The notes under the pieces: model-generated
Databases searched by the model: none
What the model was told of the DNA's origin: nothing
What the model saw: the letters and a program-made list of their open reading frames with translations, nothing else
Shown: positions 6,954 to 15,232 of the stretch, piece by piece
Position numbering within the stretch: the stretch's first letter is position 1
How the letters are laid out: each line of letters opens with the position of its first letter
Position numbers and translations under genes: made by a program
Source of the DNA: an uncultured Eubacterium sp.
GTDB lineage: Bacteria; Bacillota; Clostridia; Lachnospirales; Lachnospiraceae
Assembly: GCA_910585745.1 (NCBI GenBank)
Contig: CAJUFM010000001.1
Coordinates: forward strand, 1-48,846
Direction: 5' to 3'
DNA length: 48,846 bases

Positions 6954-7358
6954 CTACTTATGGGCGATATTCATTTTCTTTAATAAGGTCTCGTTAATTT
7001 TTCCATTCACTGCGATACATTTTTTCTTCTGGTATTTTCGGATGGCTGATTTTGTTTTCTTGTCGCAGTATCCGGTTTTACCGCAGCTATATCCAAGTCT
7101 GTTTAATTTTTTTTGAACTTTTTTAATAGTAGAGGTCCGGTAGCAGATGGAACATTTGCTGGAAGAAGCATAGGGGCATGTGCCGTTCTCATGCAGATGG
7201 GCAGGATATCGGTGTCCCCCGCAGTTATAGTGATATTTGCCTGAATTTGAATTGTTATGGTGTTTGTCCTGGTGGTGTCCATGGGCGGAAGAAACGCTGT
7301 AAGGGGTCAAAAGGCCAACGCACAGGACTGCAGCCAGTATTTTTTTTCGATTTTCCAT
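6954..7358 (-). CDS. Small secreted YHYH-motif protein with peptidoglycan-binding-like domain
   Basis: The 134-aa product begins with a signal peptide (KK, then a hydrophobic stretch ILAAVLCVGLLTPYSVSSA). A His/Cys-rich segment follows, with KYHYNCGGHRYPAHLHENGTCPY. This is the YHYH-type motif found in exported proteins and probably binds metal. The C-terminal 60 residues (VQKKLNRLGYSCGKTGYCDKKTKSAIRKYQ) resemble a PG_binding_1 domain. It is probably exported and cell-wall associated. The start follows AAGGAGG, with a consensus-like promoter at 7400-7428 on the same strand. I see no partner genes; the molecular role is unknown. Confidence 0.75.
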   Translation of the reverse strand: MENRKKILAAVLCVGLLTPYSVSSAHGHHQDKHHNNSNSGKYHYNCGGHRYPAHLHENGTCPYASSSKCSICYRTSTIKKVQKKLNRLGYSCGKTGYCDKKTKSAIRKYQKKKCIAVNGKINETLLKKMNIAHK

Positions 7359-7399
7359 GAAAGATACCTCCTTAAATAGAATCCTATGTCCTTTTTGTT

Positions 7400-7428
7400 A
7401 TTATATCACGCAATAAAGTGATTGGCAA
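7400..7428 (-). promoter_or_regulatory. Sigma-A promoter of the YHYH protein gene
   Basis: Read on the minus strand, TTGCCA (7428-7423) and TATAAT (7405-7400) are separated by 17 bases. They lie about 40 bases upstream of the ATG at 7358. Confidence 0.7.
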
Positions 7429-7457
7429 CAAGGTGACAGGATTTCCCCATCGTATCC

Positions 7458-7486
7458 TTGACAATCGTTTTTTTCTTCATTATAAT
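7458..7486 (+). promoter_or_regulatory. Consensus sigma-A promoter of the BIG2 protein gene
   Basis: TTGACA (7458-7463) and TATAAT (7481-7486) are spaced by 17 bases. The promoter is 193 bases upstream of the start codon, which leaves a long 5' leader. It diverges from the YHYH gene promoter. Confidence 0.75.
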
Positions 7487-7492
7487 TATCAT

Positions 7493-7678
7493 ATCTAGCT
7501 GTATGTATTCTGTCAGAAAGAAGAACAGACAGGAAGATTCTGGTGTTTTTTTGACACAAAATTCTGGTAATCTAACTTTCATAACAAGTCGATATATATA
7601 GTTAGAGAAAGCAAAGATTTTTGCTGGAAGGTATGCCTGAAGGCATTCAAGTTTATTTTAGAAAAAGGGGCATTTCAC
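7493..7678 (+). other. Long 5' leader of the BIG2 protein gene with small hairpins
   Basis: About 185 bases lie between the promoter and the start codon. The leader has two small hairpins near its 3' end: GCAAA/TTTGC around 7611-7624 and ATGCC/GGCAT around 7633-7647. No T-tract terminator is present. I could not match it to a known riboswitch family, including the c-di-GMP classes. The ribosome binding site itself (GGGG at 7667-7670) is weak. Confidence 0.35.
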
Positions 7679-10600
7679 ATGAAAAAAGTAAGATTTTCAA
7701 AGAAAAGGATGAAATTTGGGTATTTGATGCTGTTTGTTGTGCTCATGGTGGTGGGTATATGCAGTTATCTGGGGTACCGTTCCGAGGCGGCGGAAGGGTT
7801 GTATCTGACCTGTGATGGCTATGAAATGAGTGCCCAGAATGCTTACCAGATGAAGAACAGGGAGATCACGCTGGTACTTGGTGATGAAAGAAATCCCATT
7901 TATGCGGATCCCAATCTTTATGAGATCACATGGAGTATTGAGACAGGAAATGACATTGCAGAGATTAAGAGGAGCGAAACCAGTCCGATCTATGGAATCG
8001 TAAGGGCAAAATCGCCAGGTGAGGTAACAGTGCTTGCTACAGTTATCAAGGCTGGTGGCGGTGAGGGTGCCGTGATCGGTAGTGTTTCCTGTAAGATTCA
8101 GGTAGTATTTGCTGTGGATACTTCTAAGAATGATAATGTATTTAAGAAACCATACCCGGATTCTGAGGATAAGGCAATTTTTCTGCGGACAACGGATAAG
8201 CCAGTGCCGCTGACTCTGAACTATGGTGAGGCAAAATCAGACAACGTTCAGTGGACTTCGGCTAACGAAGAAGTGGCAAAGATATCCAATTCCGGAGATG
8301 ATAAGGGTACTGTAACACCGATGGGAGCCGGCAGAACGAAGATCACGGCTACCTATACGCCGAAGGACAGCCCTAATATTACATATTCTGCAACCATTGA
8401 CGTATACGTCTATCCGGGGATCAGTCAGACTGATTCTGGATATGACAAGATAAAAGAAATGAAGATGAACAGTGGCGGTATCATCTATACCGACGCCAAA
8501 TTTACCAGCAACATTGAGGCAATCCAGCAGAAAATGGACTGGGTCATCAAGCAGGACGATGGCAGTGGTGGAGAGCGGACCATCGCCAACTCTCTTGGAA
8601 TCAACTCGGATCTGATTAAGATCAGTGCTGTTTCCAGCCGTTCTAACCAGCTGAAGGCGGAAGGAAAAGCCGGTAAATATTATGTGTATTTTTATCCCAA
8701 GGGTGCTTATGAGAGTGAAAGCCGGTTTGTTGACAAGGATATCTATGCACCTACGGTACTGACGCTGTATCTTTATGCATCGCCGAATGATTATTCGGAT
8801 ACGATCCCCATCGGTGGTACGTTTGATATTGCAGATGCATTTAACTTTTCAGCAGAAGAATTTATTGAGTATTTTGAAGTGACGCCGCTGGATTTTGATC
8901 CCTATGCGACTTATGACAGGACAACGGGCATCATAACGGCTGTTTCCAAAAAAGAAAATACCACAACTACTGTGAATGCGGAGGTAAAGGTAAAAGCCGC
9001 CCATGAGAATTATATTCGTTCCCTGCTTCCGGGAGGAAGTACTATTTTGGACAATGGGAAATTTAATATTAAGATCACGATAGCGGATGTTTTTCGGTTA
9101 AGCCAGAACTATGTGACCATGTATAATAAGAGTACACTGAATCTTGGAGCATTTTTTAACGATAAGAAGGTTCTGGATGTAGAGTGGAGTTCCAGCGATG
9201 ACAGTTATGTGGAAGTGGATAATAATGGAAATATTACGTCTAAGCGGATCACCCAGGATGATGTAATTATTACTGCAAAGTATACAAGTGGATCCAGCAG
9301 CTATTCAGCGAACTGCCGTGTCAGTGTTGTAGAGACACCAGGAGATTTTGATATTGATCCAGCAGAGGCAAAACTGAACGTTGGAGAGAGTATCGTTGTA
9401 AAAATAGAGGGGAATCCTGCGGTTTCTGAGGTGCCTCAGACCTGGTGGGACTGGGATGAGAGATATCTGAATGTGGAGATCGAGTCCGATGGGCAGACGG
9501 CTACGGTGACGGCAAAGGAAGTGCCAGGAGACGGCTCCACAACCGAGCTGATCTTTAAGAATCCGAATATAGAGAGCCCGGGTGTGAGATGTAAATTTAC
9601 TGTGGTGTCGCCCTATGAGGATCTTAAGCTTTCAGATAGTACTTTGAAATTGAAAAAGGATGCCACTTACCAGCTGAAATACACCTATTCTCCGAAAAAC
9701 GTGACAGATAAGGAACTTGAGTGGACCTCTCTGGATACCAATATCCTGACAGTAGATGAGTACGGTTATATCACAGCGAAGAATCCAGGTACGACGATGG
9801 TTATGGTATCGCCCAAATATAATCCGAACAAGATCTATTCACAGTGTATGGTGACAGTGGTGGCAAAGTGCGAAGAGATCACTCTGACACCAGAGGAGAT
9901 CGTCCTGAATGTGGGAGATACTAAATATGTTGATATTGCACTGGCTCCCCTGGGCTGCGATCCGGAATTGAAATTTGAAGTAAGTAACGAAGAGATATTA
10001 GAATACGAATATAAGGCGAATAACCGTATTATCGACATTACTGGTAAAAAGGCCGGGAAAACTACGATCAATGTCAGGGCAGATGATGCCACCAGAAGAG
10101 AGATTACTGTGACGGTACTGCAGCCATGCAGTCATCTGGAGTTTTCGCCAAACAATTATGAGATGATCGCAGGAGAGACCTATACTCCGACGCTGAAAAA
10201 GACACCAGAGGATTCTACAGATATCATCACCTGGAGCACTTATAATGCGGAAGTGGCAGATGTGGATGAAAATGGAGTTATCACAGCTAAAAAAACAGGT
10301 GTTACCTTTATTCAGGCTGCGTCTTCTTCCGGACAGGTGGCAGTTATCCAGATCTCTGTAAAAGAAGGTCTTACTGCTGTTACATTAAAACCAGAAAATG
10401 CCGAGATCGAGGTTGGGGAGAGCATTACGCTGACACCCGATTTCCTGCCGGCTGTAGCATACGATAAATCAATGGAATGGAGTATATCTGATCCTTCCGT
10501 TGCCAAGATTGAAACGGTTGGGGAATCGTCTGTCAAGGTAACTGGACTCAAGGGTGGAATGGCTCTTGTCAAAGGTGTTGCTAGGGACGGAGGATATGTG

Positions 10601-11596
10601 GTGAGCTGTCTCATCACTGTGACAGAGAAATCGACTTCTGTTACGGTTTCACCTACCTCAAAGTTTTTACAGAAAGGAAAGTCCTTTACAGTAAAAGCTA
10701 CGGTTACTTCGGAGACAGCTACAGATAAGTCAGTGAAGTGGACCAGTTCAAAGAAAAAGGTGGCTACGGTCAACTCAAAAGGCCAGGTAAAGGGAAAGAA
10801 ATTTGGTACTGCATATATTACTGCCACAGCGAAAGATGGTTCCGGGGCTTCTGCTACCTGTAAAGTGCAGGTAATACGCAAGGTGTCCAAGATCACGCTG
10901 AATAAGTATACGGCGAAGCTGCTGGTGGGGAATACGCTGAAACTGAAAGCTAAGATAAAGCCGAAAAATGCCTCCATTAAGGGAGTAGCATGGAGTTCCA
11001 GTGACAATAGTATTGCGACAGTAGATTCTTCCGGACGGATTCACGGCATTGCCCCCGGACTTGTGAAGATCCGGGCAAAGGCGAAGGATGGTTCCGGTAA
11101 ATCTGCAGTATGTCTTGTGACGGTGTCGGAGCCGATCCCTGCTACGGGAGTAGATGTAGAGAATAACGATATCATTGTGGCTAAGGGACGACAGATCCAG
11201 TCTGGCATTCGGAAGGCTCCTCTGAATTCCACGGATAAGATTAAGTATTACTCGGATAACCGAAAGGTGGCAAGGATCAATAAGCGGGGCAAGATTTATG
11301 CCAATCGTGTTGGTCAGGCAACTGTATATGGGGAGACCTCCAATGGTCAGGTTGGATATGCCGATGTGCTTGTTGTCACCATGAATCGTAAGAAGCTTGC
11401 TTTCCGTCAATACGATACGGAGACACTTCGGGTAGATGAGATTAATAAGGGAGTAACTTGGTATTCTAAGAATCCACTGATTGCTTCCGTAGATGATTCT
11501 GGTAAAGTGACCGGAAGACGCAGAGGTGTTACGAGAATATATGCAAAAGTACGCGGACTCAGACTGTCTTGTAAAGTAACAGTGCTGGGAATCTAA
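7679..11596 (+). CDS. Secreted protein of about eleven BIG2 immunoglobulin-like repeats
   Basis: The 1305-aa product starts with a long basic segment and a membrane-spanning signal sequence (YLMLFVVLMVVGICSYLGY, ending EAAEG). The rest consists of about eleven Ig-like units of the bacterial BIG_2 family. Each shows the W(T/S)SS...VATVDxxGxVxGxxxGxxxIxAxA pattern and a closing V-x-V strand. The clearest units are near residues 1019, 1105, 1186 and 1259. Such repeats are usually rigid extracellular stalks or carbohydrate-binding and adhesive surfaces. No LPXTG, SLH or catalytic domain is visible, and the protein ends right after the last repeat. It is therefore either released or held by an uncleaved N-terminal anchor. 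The last repeats are lysine/arginine-rich, which could favour binding to wall polymers. It stands alone, 14 bases before recN. Confidence 0.9.
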   Translation: MKKVRFSKKRMKFGYLMLFVVLMVVGICSYLGYRSEAAEGLYLTCDGYEMSAQNAYQMKNREITLVLGDERNPIYADPNLYEITWSIETGNDIAEIKRSETSPIYGIVRAKSPGEVTVLATVIKAGGGEGAVIGSVSCKIQVVFAVDTSKNDNVFKKPYPDSEDKAIFLRTTDKPVPLTLNYGEAKSDNVQWTSANEEVAKISNSGDDKGTVTPMGAGRTKITATYTPKDSPNITYSATIDVYVYPGISQTDSGYDKIKEMKMNSGGIIYTDAKFTSNIEAIQQKMDWVIKQDDGSGGERTIANSLGINSDLIKISAVSSRSNQLKAEGKAGKYYVYFYPKGAYESESRFVDKDIYAPTVLTLYLYASPNDYSDTIPIGGTFDIADAFNFSAEEFIEYFEVTPLDFDPYATYDRTTGIITAVSKKENTTTTVNAEVKVKAAHENYIRSLLPGGSTILDNGKFNIKITIADVFRLSQNYVTMYNKSTLNLGAFFNDKKVLDVEWSSSDDSYVEVDNNGNITSKRITQDDVIITAKYTSGSSSYSANCRVSVVETPGDFDIDPAEAKLNVGESIVVKIEGNPAVSEVPQTWWDWDERYLNVEIESDGQTATVTAKEVPGDGSTTELIFKNPNIESPGVRCKFTVVSPYEDLKLSDSTLKLKKDATYQLKYTYSPKNVTDKELEWTSLDTNILTVDEYGYITAKNPGTTMVMVSPKYNPNKIYSQCMVTVVAKCEEITLTPEEIVLNVGDTKYVDIALAPLGCDPELKFEVSNEEILEYEYKANNRIIDITGKKAGKTTINVRADDATRREITVTVLQPCSHLEFSPNNYEMIAGETYTPTLKKTPEDSTDIITWSTYNAEVADVDENGVITAKKTGVTFIQAASSSGQVAVIQISVKEGLTAVTLKPENAEIEVGESITLTPDFLPAVAYDKSMEWSISDPSVAKIETVGESSVKVTGLKGGMALVKGVARDGGYVVSCLITVTEKSTSVTVSPTSKFLQKGKSFTVKATVTSETATDKSVKWTSSKKKVATVNSKGQVKGKKFGTAYITATAKDGSGASATCKVQVIRKVSKITLNKYTAKLLVGNTLKLKAKIKPKNASIKGVAWSSSDNSIATVDSSGRIHGIAPGLVKIRAKAKDGSGKSAVCLVTVSEPIPATGVDVENNDIIVAKGRQIQSGIRKAPLNSTDKIKYYSDNRKVARINKRGKIYANRVGQATVYGETSNGQVGYADVLVVTMNRKKLAFRQYDTETLRVDEINKGVTWYSKNPLIASVDDSGKVTGRRRGVTRIYAKVRGLRLSCKVTVLGI

Positions 11597-11610
11597 TAGG
11601 GGGAGAAGTA

Positions 11611-13299
11611 TTGTTAGCAAATCTGCATGTTAAAAATTTTGCGATTATTGACGAGATAGATGTTGATTTTGGAAGACATCTGAACATTCTGACTGGTGAG
11701 ACTGGGGCAGGAAAATCCATCGTGGTAGGTTCCATCGGGATTGCCCTGGGAGCCAGAGTGTCTTCTGAGATCATTGGAAACCATGGAGACTACGCAGTGG
11801 TGGAGCTTATCTTTCAGATTGACGATGAAGATACTCTCCAGGCACTGCGGGCTCTGGATATCGAGACCGAAGAGGGACAGCTGGTGGTGTCCAGGAAGAT
11901 TACTGGCAGCAGGAGTATTAACCGGATCAACGGGGAGAGTGTGTCTGTCGGTATGATCCGTAAAGTAGCGGCGCTCTGCATGGATATTCATGGTCAGCAT
12001 GAGCACCAGTCTTTACTTCATAAGGAATATCATTTGTCTGTAGTGGATCGTTTTGCTGGCAGTGAGGTGGAAGATCTGAAATTGCAGATGGCAGGATATT
12101 ATAAAGAGTACCGGGAACTGCTTCATGAATTAGAGAACGAGAATGTCTCTGACGGGGAGCGGACCCGGGAATTGTCATTCCTGGAGTTTGAAAAAAAGGA
12201 AATCGAAGAAACAAAGCTGATTCCTGGCGAGGAGGACAAACTGGAGGAGCAGGTCAGGAAGCTTTCCAATGCCTCATCTATTGTGGAGACGCTGGGAAAG
12301 GTCTATGCCTGCACTGGAGATGGTATTGGCGGCAGTGCAGAGGGGATCAGTCAGGCGCTGAGGCAGTTAAGTGGTGTTTCTTCTATGGACGGGAAGCTGG
12401 AGTCTATGGAATCAGAGCTGATGGATATTGAAAATCTGCTTTCTGATTTTAATCGGGAAATCTCAGAGTATATGGATGAATTTGTTTTTGATGAGGCAGA
12501 ACTGCATCAAATGGAAACCAGATTGGATCAGATACGGAACTGCCATGCAAAATATGGTAAAAGCTATGAAGATATTATGTCTTATCTCCATGAGATTACT
12601 GAGAAGATCGAACGCCTTACTGACTATGAAGATTATCAGAAAGAATGCCAGCAGAAAAAAGAGGATCTGGAAGATAAAATGACGGCGCTGGGCAGCAGGC
12701 TGACAAAACTTCGTAAGGCTGCCGGGAAAAAATTGGAGAAGAAGATTACCGCAGCCCTGGAGGAACTGAATTTTGAAAAACCAAAATTTTCTGTAAATAT
12801 CTCTCCATTGGAGGGATATACTGCTGAGGGTAGAGATGATGTTGAGTTTTTGATATCCACGAATCCGGGGGCAGAGTTGTATCCATTGGGAAAAGTGGCA
12901 TCCGGCGGTGAGCTGTCCCGTGTGATGCTGGCTGTTAAATCTGTGTTTGCTGATGTGGACCGTATCGAAACCTTGATTTTTGATGAGATTGATGTGGGGA
13001 TCAGCGGGCGCACTGCCCAGAAGGTTTCAGAGAAAATGTCGATCCTGGGCAAGGAACATCAGATTATATGTATTACGCATCTGGCTCAGATCGCTGCCAT
13101 GGCAGATACTCATTTTGTCATCGAAAAGCTTGTATCTGGGGAAGCGACTAGGACAAACATCCGCCCCCTTACGGAGACGGAATCAGAAGAAGAATTGGCA
13201 CGGATTCTAGGCGGGGTTGAGATTACAGATGCTGTGCGCACCAATGCCAAAGAGATGAAGCAGCTTGCAAAACGCCAAAAGGACTACGCTGCTGTTTGA
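11611..13299 (+). CDS. recN: DNA repair protein RecN
   Basis: RecN is an SMC-like ATPase that gathers at DNA double-strand breaks and supports recombinational repair. The 562-aa product has the full family layout: Walker A GETGAGKS (29-36), a central coiled-coil region (about 150-370), the ABC signature ASGGELS (430-436), Walker B LIFDEID (455-461) and the downstream ITHLAQ switch. The start is TTG at 11611, preceded by GGGGGAG, and begins the conserved LANLHVKNFAIID. It sits upstream of spoIVB, the arrangement usual in Bacillus and Clostridia. No LexA-type site is seen in the short gap upstream. Confidence 0.97.
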   Translation: MLANLHVKNFAIIDEIDVDFGRHLNILTGETGAGKSIVVGSIGIALGARVSSEIIGNHGDYAVVELIFQIDDEDTLQALRALDIETEEGQLVVSRKITGSRSINRINGESVSVGMIRKVAALCMDIHGQHEHQSLLHKEYHLSVVDRFAGSEVEDLKLQMAGYYKEYRELLHELENENVSDGERTRELSFLEFEKKEIEETKLIPGEEDKLEEQVRKLSNASSIVETLGKVYACTGDGIGGSAEGISQALRQLSGVSSMDGKLESMESELMDIENLLSDFNREISEYMDEFVFDEAELHQMETRLDQIRNCHAKYGKSYEDIMSYLHEITEKIERLTDYEDYQKECQQKKEDLEDKMTALGSRLTKLRKAAGKKLEKKITAALEELNFEKPKFSVNISPLEGYTAEGRDDVEFLISTNPGAELYPLGKVASGGELSRVMLAVKSVFADVDRIETLIFDEIDVGISGRTAQKVSEKMSILGKEHQIICITHLAQIAAMADTHFVIEKLVSGEATRTNIRPLTETESEEELARILGGVEITDAVRTNAKEMKQLAKRQKDYAAV

Positions 13300-13419
13300 C
13301 AAAAATTATGATAAAATAAGTTCTGACGAACTATAAATAAGTTCTGACGAACTTATTAGCGAGTTTTTGAAAAACTCGGGATGTGCAAAAGGGCATGCAC
13401 AAAAATTATGATAAAATAA
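13299..13419. repeat. 79-bp palindromic insert flanked by 21-bp direct repeats
   Basis: A 21-base AT-rich sequence occurs at 13299-13319 and again, exactly 100 bases later, at 13399-13419. The 79 bases between them hold palindromes: AGTTC-N4-GAACT, then ATAAGTTC-N4-GAACTTAT (the second with perfect 8-base arms), and the hairpin CGAGTTTTT/GAAAAACTCG. A 19-base stretch is also directly repeated at 13314-13332 and 13335-13353. This looks like a MITE or REP-like insertion with target duplication. It could also be a local duplication. It separates recN from spoIVB. Confidence 0.7.
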
Positions 13420-13483
13420 TCATTTATGGTAATACTTTCATTGTACAACAGAAGGAAGTTTTTGATATTATGGAGGGATTACC

Positions 13484-14716
13484 ATGAAAAAAAAATACCG
13501 GAGACTGCTTTTCAGCGTTCTTGCTCTGGATATTCTGCTTATTGGCTGGCTGTCTATACAATCTGTGTCCAGCCAGATTCCAGATACGATGTGGACTTAT
13601 ATAGGAAAAGAGGAAGAACTTTTTTCCGGGCTTCCGGCGAAGGCGGAGAAAAAGGATTCTGTGGAAGCGCTTAATCTTACAGGAGGCGGCGGGGGCACTA
13701 CGCTTAAATCCCAGGCCAAGGGAAATTACAGTGTGGATATTCGTTTGTTTGGTCTCTTTCAACTAAAGACAGTGGAAGTCAAGGTGATGGATCCAATGTA
13801 TCTGGCGCCGTCCGGAGAACCCATCGGAATCTATGTGGAGACGAATGGACTGCTGGTATTGGCTACTACAAGTGTAGAAGGAAAGGATGGCCTTGTATAT
13901 GAACCCGCGGCTAATATTATCCAAAAAGGTGATTATATCCTTAAAATGAATGGTAAACCTGTTAAAACTATCAAGGAGTTTAATGCTGCTGTCCAAAGAA
14001 ATAAGGATGAGAAAATTCGGATTCGGATCCGAAGAAACGGAAGAGAGACAGATGTGGCATTGAAGCCGGTACAGGTCAGGGATGGTGGCTGCAAACTGGG
14101 GATCTGGGTGAGAGAGGATACCCAGGGCATTGGCACGATGACCTATGTTACAAAGAATGGCGGATTTGGGGCACTGGGACACGGGATTACGGATGCTGAC
14201 ACGGGAACGTTAATGAATCTTGGAGGCGGCGAATTATTTAATACGGAAATACTGGATATTACCCAGGGAAAAAAGGGAGAACCGGGAGAACTGGAAGGCT
14301 ATATTAATATGGTGGCGGATAACTGTATTGGCCGGATAAAGAAGAATACAAATCTTGGTATTTTCGGACAATTGTCTAAAGATTACAGGGATTGGGAAAA
14401 ACTGGATTTTATGCCAGTTGGCCTTAAGCAGGATGTGAAAAAATCAAAAGCATGGATCATCAGTGATGTCGAAGGAAACCAGAAAAAATATGAGATTGAG
14501 ATCGAAGAAATCAATATAAACAGCAAAGACAATAAAGGAATGGTAATCCGGGTGACGGATTCAAATTTATTGAGATTAACAGGCGGCATCGTACAGGGGA
14601 TGTCTGGATCACCGGTGATCCAGGATGGAAAGATCATTGGAGCGGTCACACATGTTCTAGTGGATGACCCCACCCGTGGCTACGCCGCATTCATCGAAAA
14701 CATGTTATCCCAATGA
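13484..14716 (+). CDS. spoIVB: SpoIVB sporulation signalling serine peptidase
   Basis: SpoIVB is the forespore-made serine protease (family S55) that enters the intermembrane space. There it cleaves SpoIVFA and so triggers pro-sigma-K processing. The 410-aa product has one N-terminal membrane segment (LLFSVLALDILLIGWLSI) and a PDZ domain (about 110-195, with IIQKGDYILKMNGKPV). The S55 catalytic domain has GALGHGITD (catalytic His233) and GMSGSP (372-377, carrying the catalytic serine), followed by the family-typical AVTHVLVDDPTRGY. The start at ATG 13484 follows GGAGGG. In most relatives spo0A comes directly next. Here the gene ends in a strong terminator and spo0A lies about 19 kb away. Confidence 0.96.
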   Translation: MKKKYRRLLFSVLALDILLIGWLSIQSVSSQIPDTMWTYIGKEEELFSGLPAKAEKKDSVEALNLTGGGGGTTLKSQAKGNYSVDIRLFGLFQLKTVEVKVMDPMYLAPSGEPIGIYVETNGLLVLATTSVEGKDGLVYEPAANIIQKGDYILKMNGKPVKTIKEFNAAVQRNKDEKIRIRIRRNGRETDVALKPVQVRDGGCKLGIWVREDTQGIGTMTYVTKNGGFGALGHGITDADTGTLMNLGGGELFNTEILDITQGKKGEPGELEGYINMVADNCIGRIKKNTNLGIFGQLSKDYRDWEKLDFMPVGLKQDVKKSKAWIISDVEGNQKKYEIEIEEININSKDNKGMVIRVTDSNLLRLTGGIVQGMSGSPVIQDGKIIGAVTHVLVDDPTRGYAAFIENMLSQ

Positions 14717-14737
14717 GCCATGCAGTAATCAGAAAAA

Positions 14738-14779
14738 TGCCCTTGAGTGAGCTTGCTCACTGACAAGGGCACTTTTTTT
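14738..14779 (+). terminator. Intrinsic terminator after spoIVB
   Basis: The arms TGCCCTTG-AGTGAGC and GCTCACTGACAAGGGCA form a long stem with a two-base loop, followed by C and seven T residues. This is a textbook rho-independent terminator 22 bases after the spoIVB stop codon. Confidence 0.93.
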
Positions 14780-14818
14780 GATTAATATTTGGCGAAGCCA
14801 AACATGAGCGAAACGAAG

Positions 14819-15040
14819 TGGAGCGAATGCTGCATGGCGAGAGGTCGGGGCCATGGTGGCGAAAGCCGTACACCGAGACGAAGCGAAGCGGAGACGAGGT
14901 GGGCATGGAGTGGAGCGAATGCTGCATGGCGAGAGGTCGGGGCCATGGTGGCGAAAGCCGTACACCGAGACGAAGCGAAGCGGAGACGAGGTGGGCATGG
15001 GGTGGAGCGAATGCTGCATGGCGAAAGCCCTGCACCGAGA
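14819..15040. repeat. 92-bp GC-rich tandem repeat, two full copies and one partial
   Basis: Copies begin at 14819, 14911 and 15003, a constant 92-base period. The first two appear identical, and the third breaks off after about 25-40 bases. The unit is GC-rich against AT-rich surroundings and is built of short GCGAA/GAGACGA-type elements. Open frames cross it in several phases on both strands but lack ribosome binding sites, so it is most likely non-coding. It lies in the 516-base gap between spoIVB and the response-regulator gene, just upstream of that gene's promoter. Confidence 0.9.
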
Positions 15041-15050
15041 CTCGGACAAG

Positions 15051-15079
15051 ATGACAATTCCTCCAAAATCTGATATAAT
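15051..15079 (+). promoter_or_regulatory. Sigma-A promoter of the two-component operon
   Basis: ATGACA (15051-15056) and TATAAT (15074-15079) are 17 bases apart. The promoter lies 154 bases upstream of the response-regulator start and directly after the 92-bp tandem repeat. Confidence 0.65.
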
Positions 15080-15232
15080 AATCCCCGATGCAGAGATACC
15101 GTCTGGCGGAAAAAGTTTTCAGCCGATATTTGGGTCTTAAGAAATATGTAAGAATTCTATTTGGTATTTTAAAAGAAATGTTTTGTATAGTGAAGGTTAT
15201 CAAGGGCAGTTAGGAACAGTTTGGAGGGGCAA

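Noticed and set aside
10312..11007. 231-aa minus-strand open frame
   Set aside because: It lies antisense to the BIG2 repeats, and its composition reflects their biased codons.
14819..15040. CRISPR-like array
   Set aside because: The repeats are directly adjacent 92-bp units without unique spacers, and no cas genes are nearby.
14729..15203. Several overlapping open frames on both strands with repeated peptide units
   Set aside because: They are produced by the 92-bp tandem DNA repeat, stay open in many phases at once and have no ribosome binding sites.
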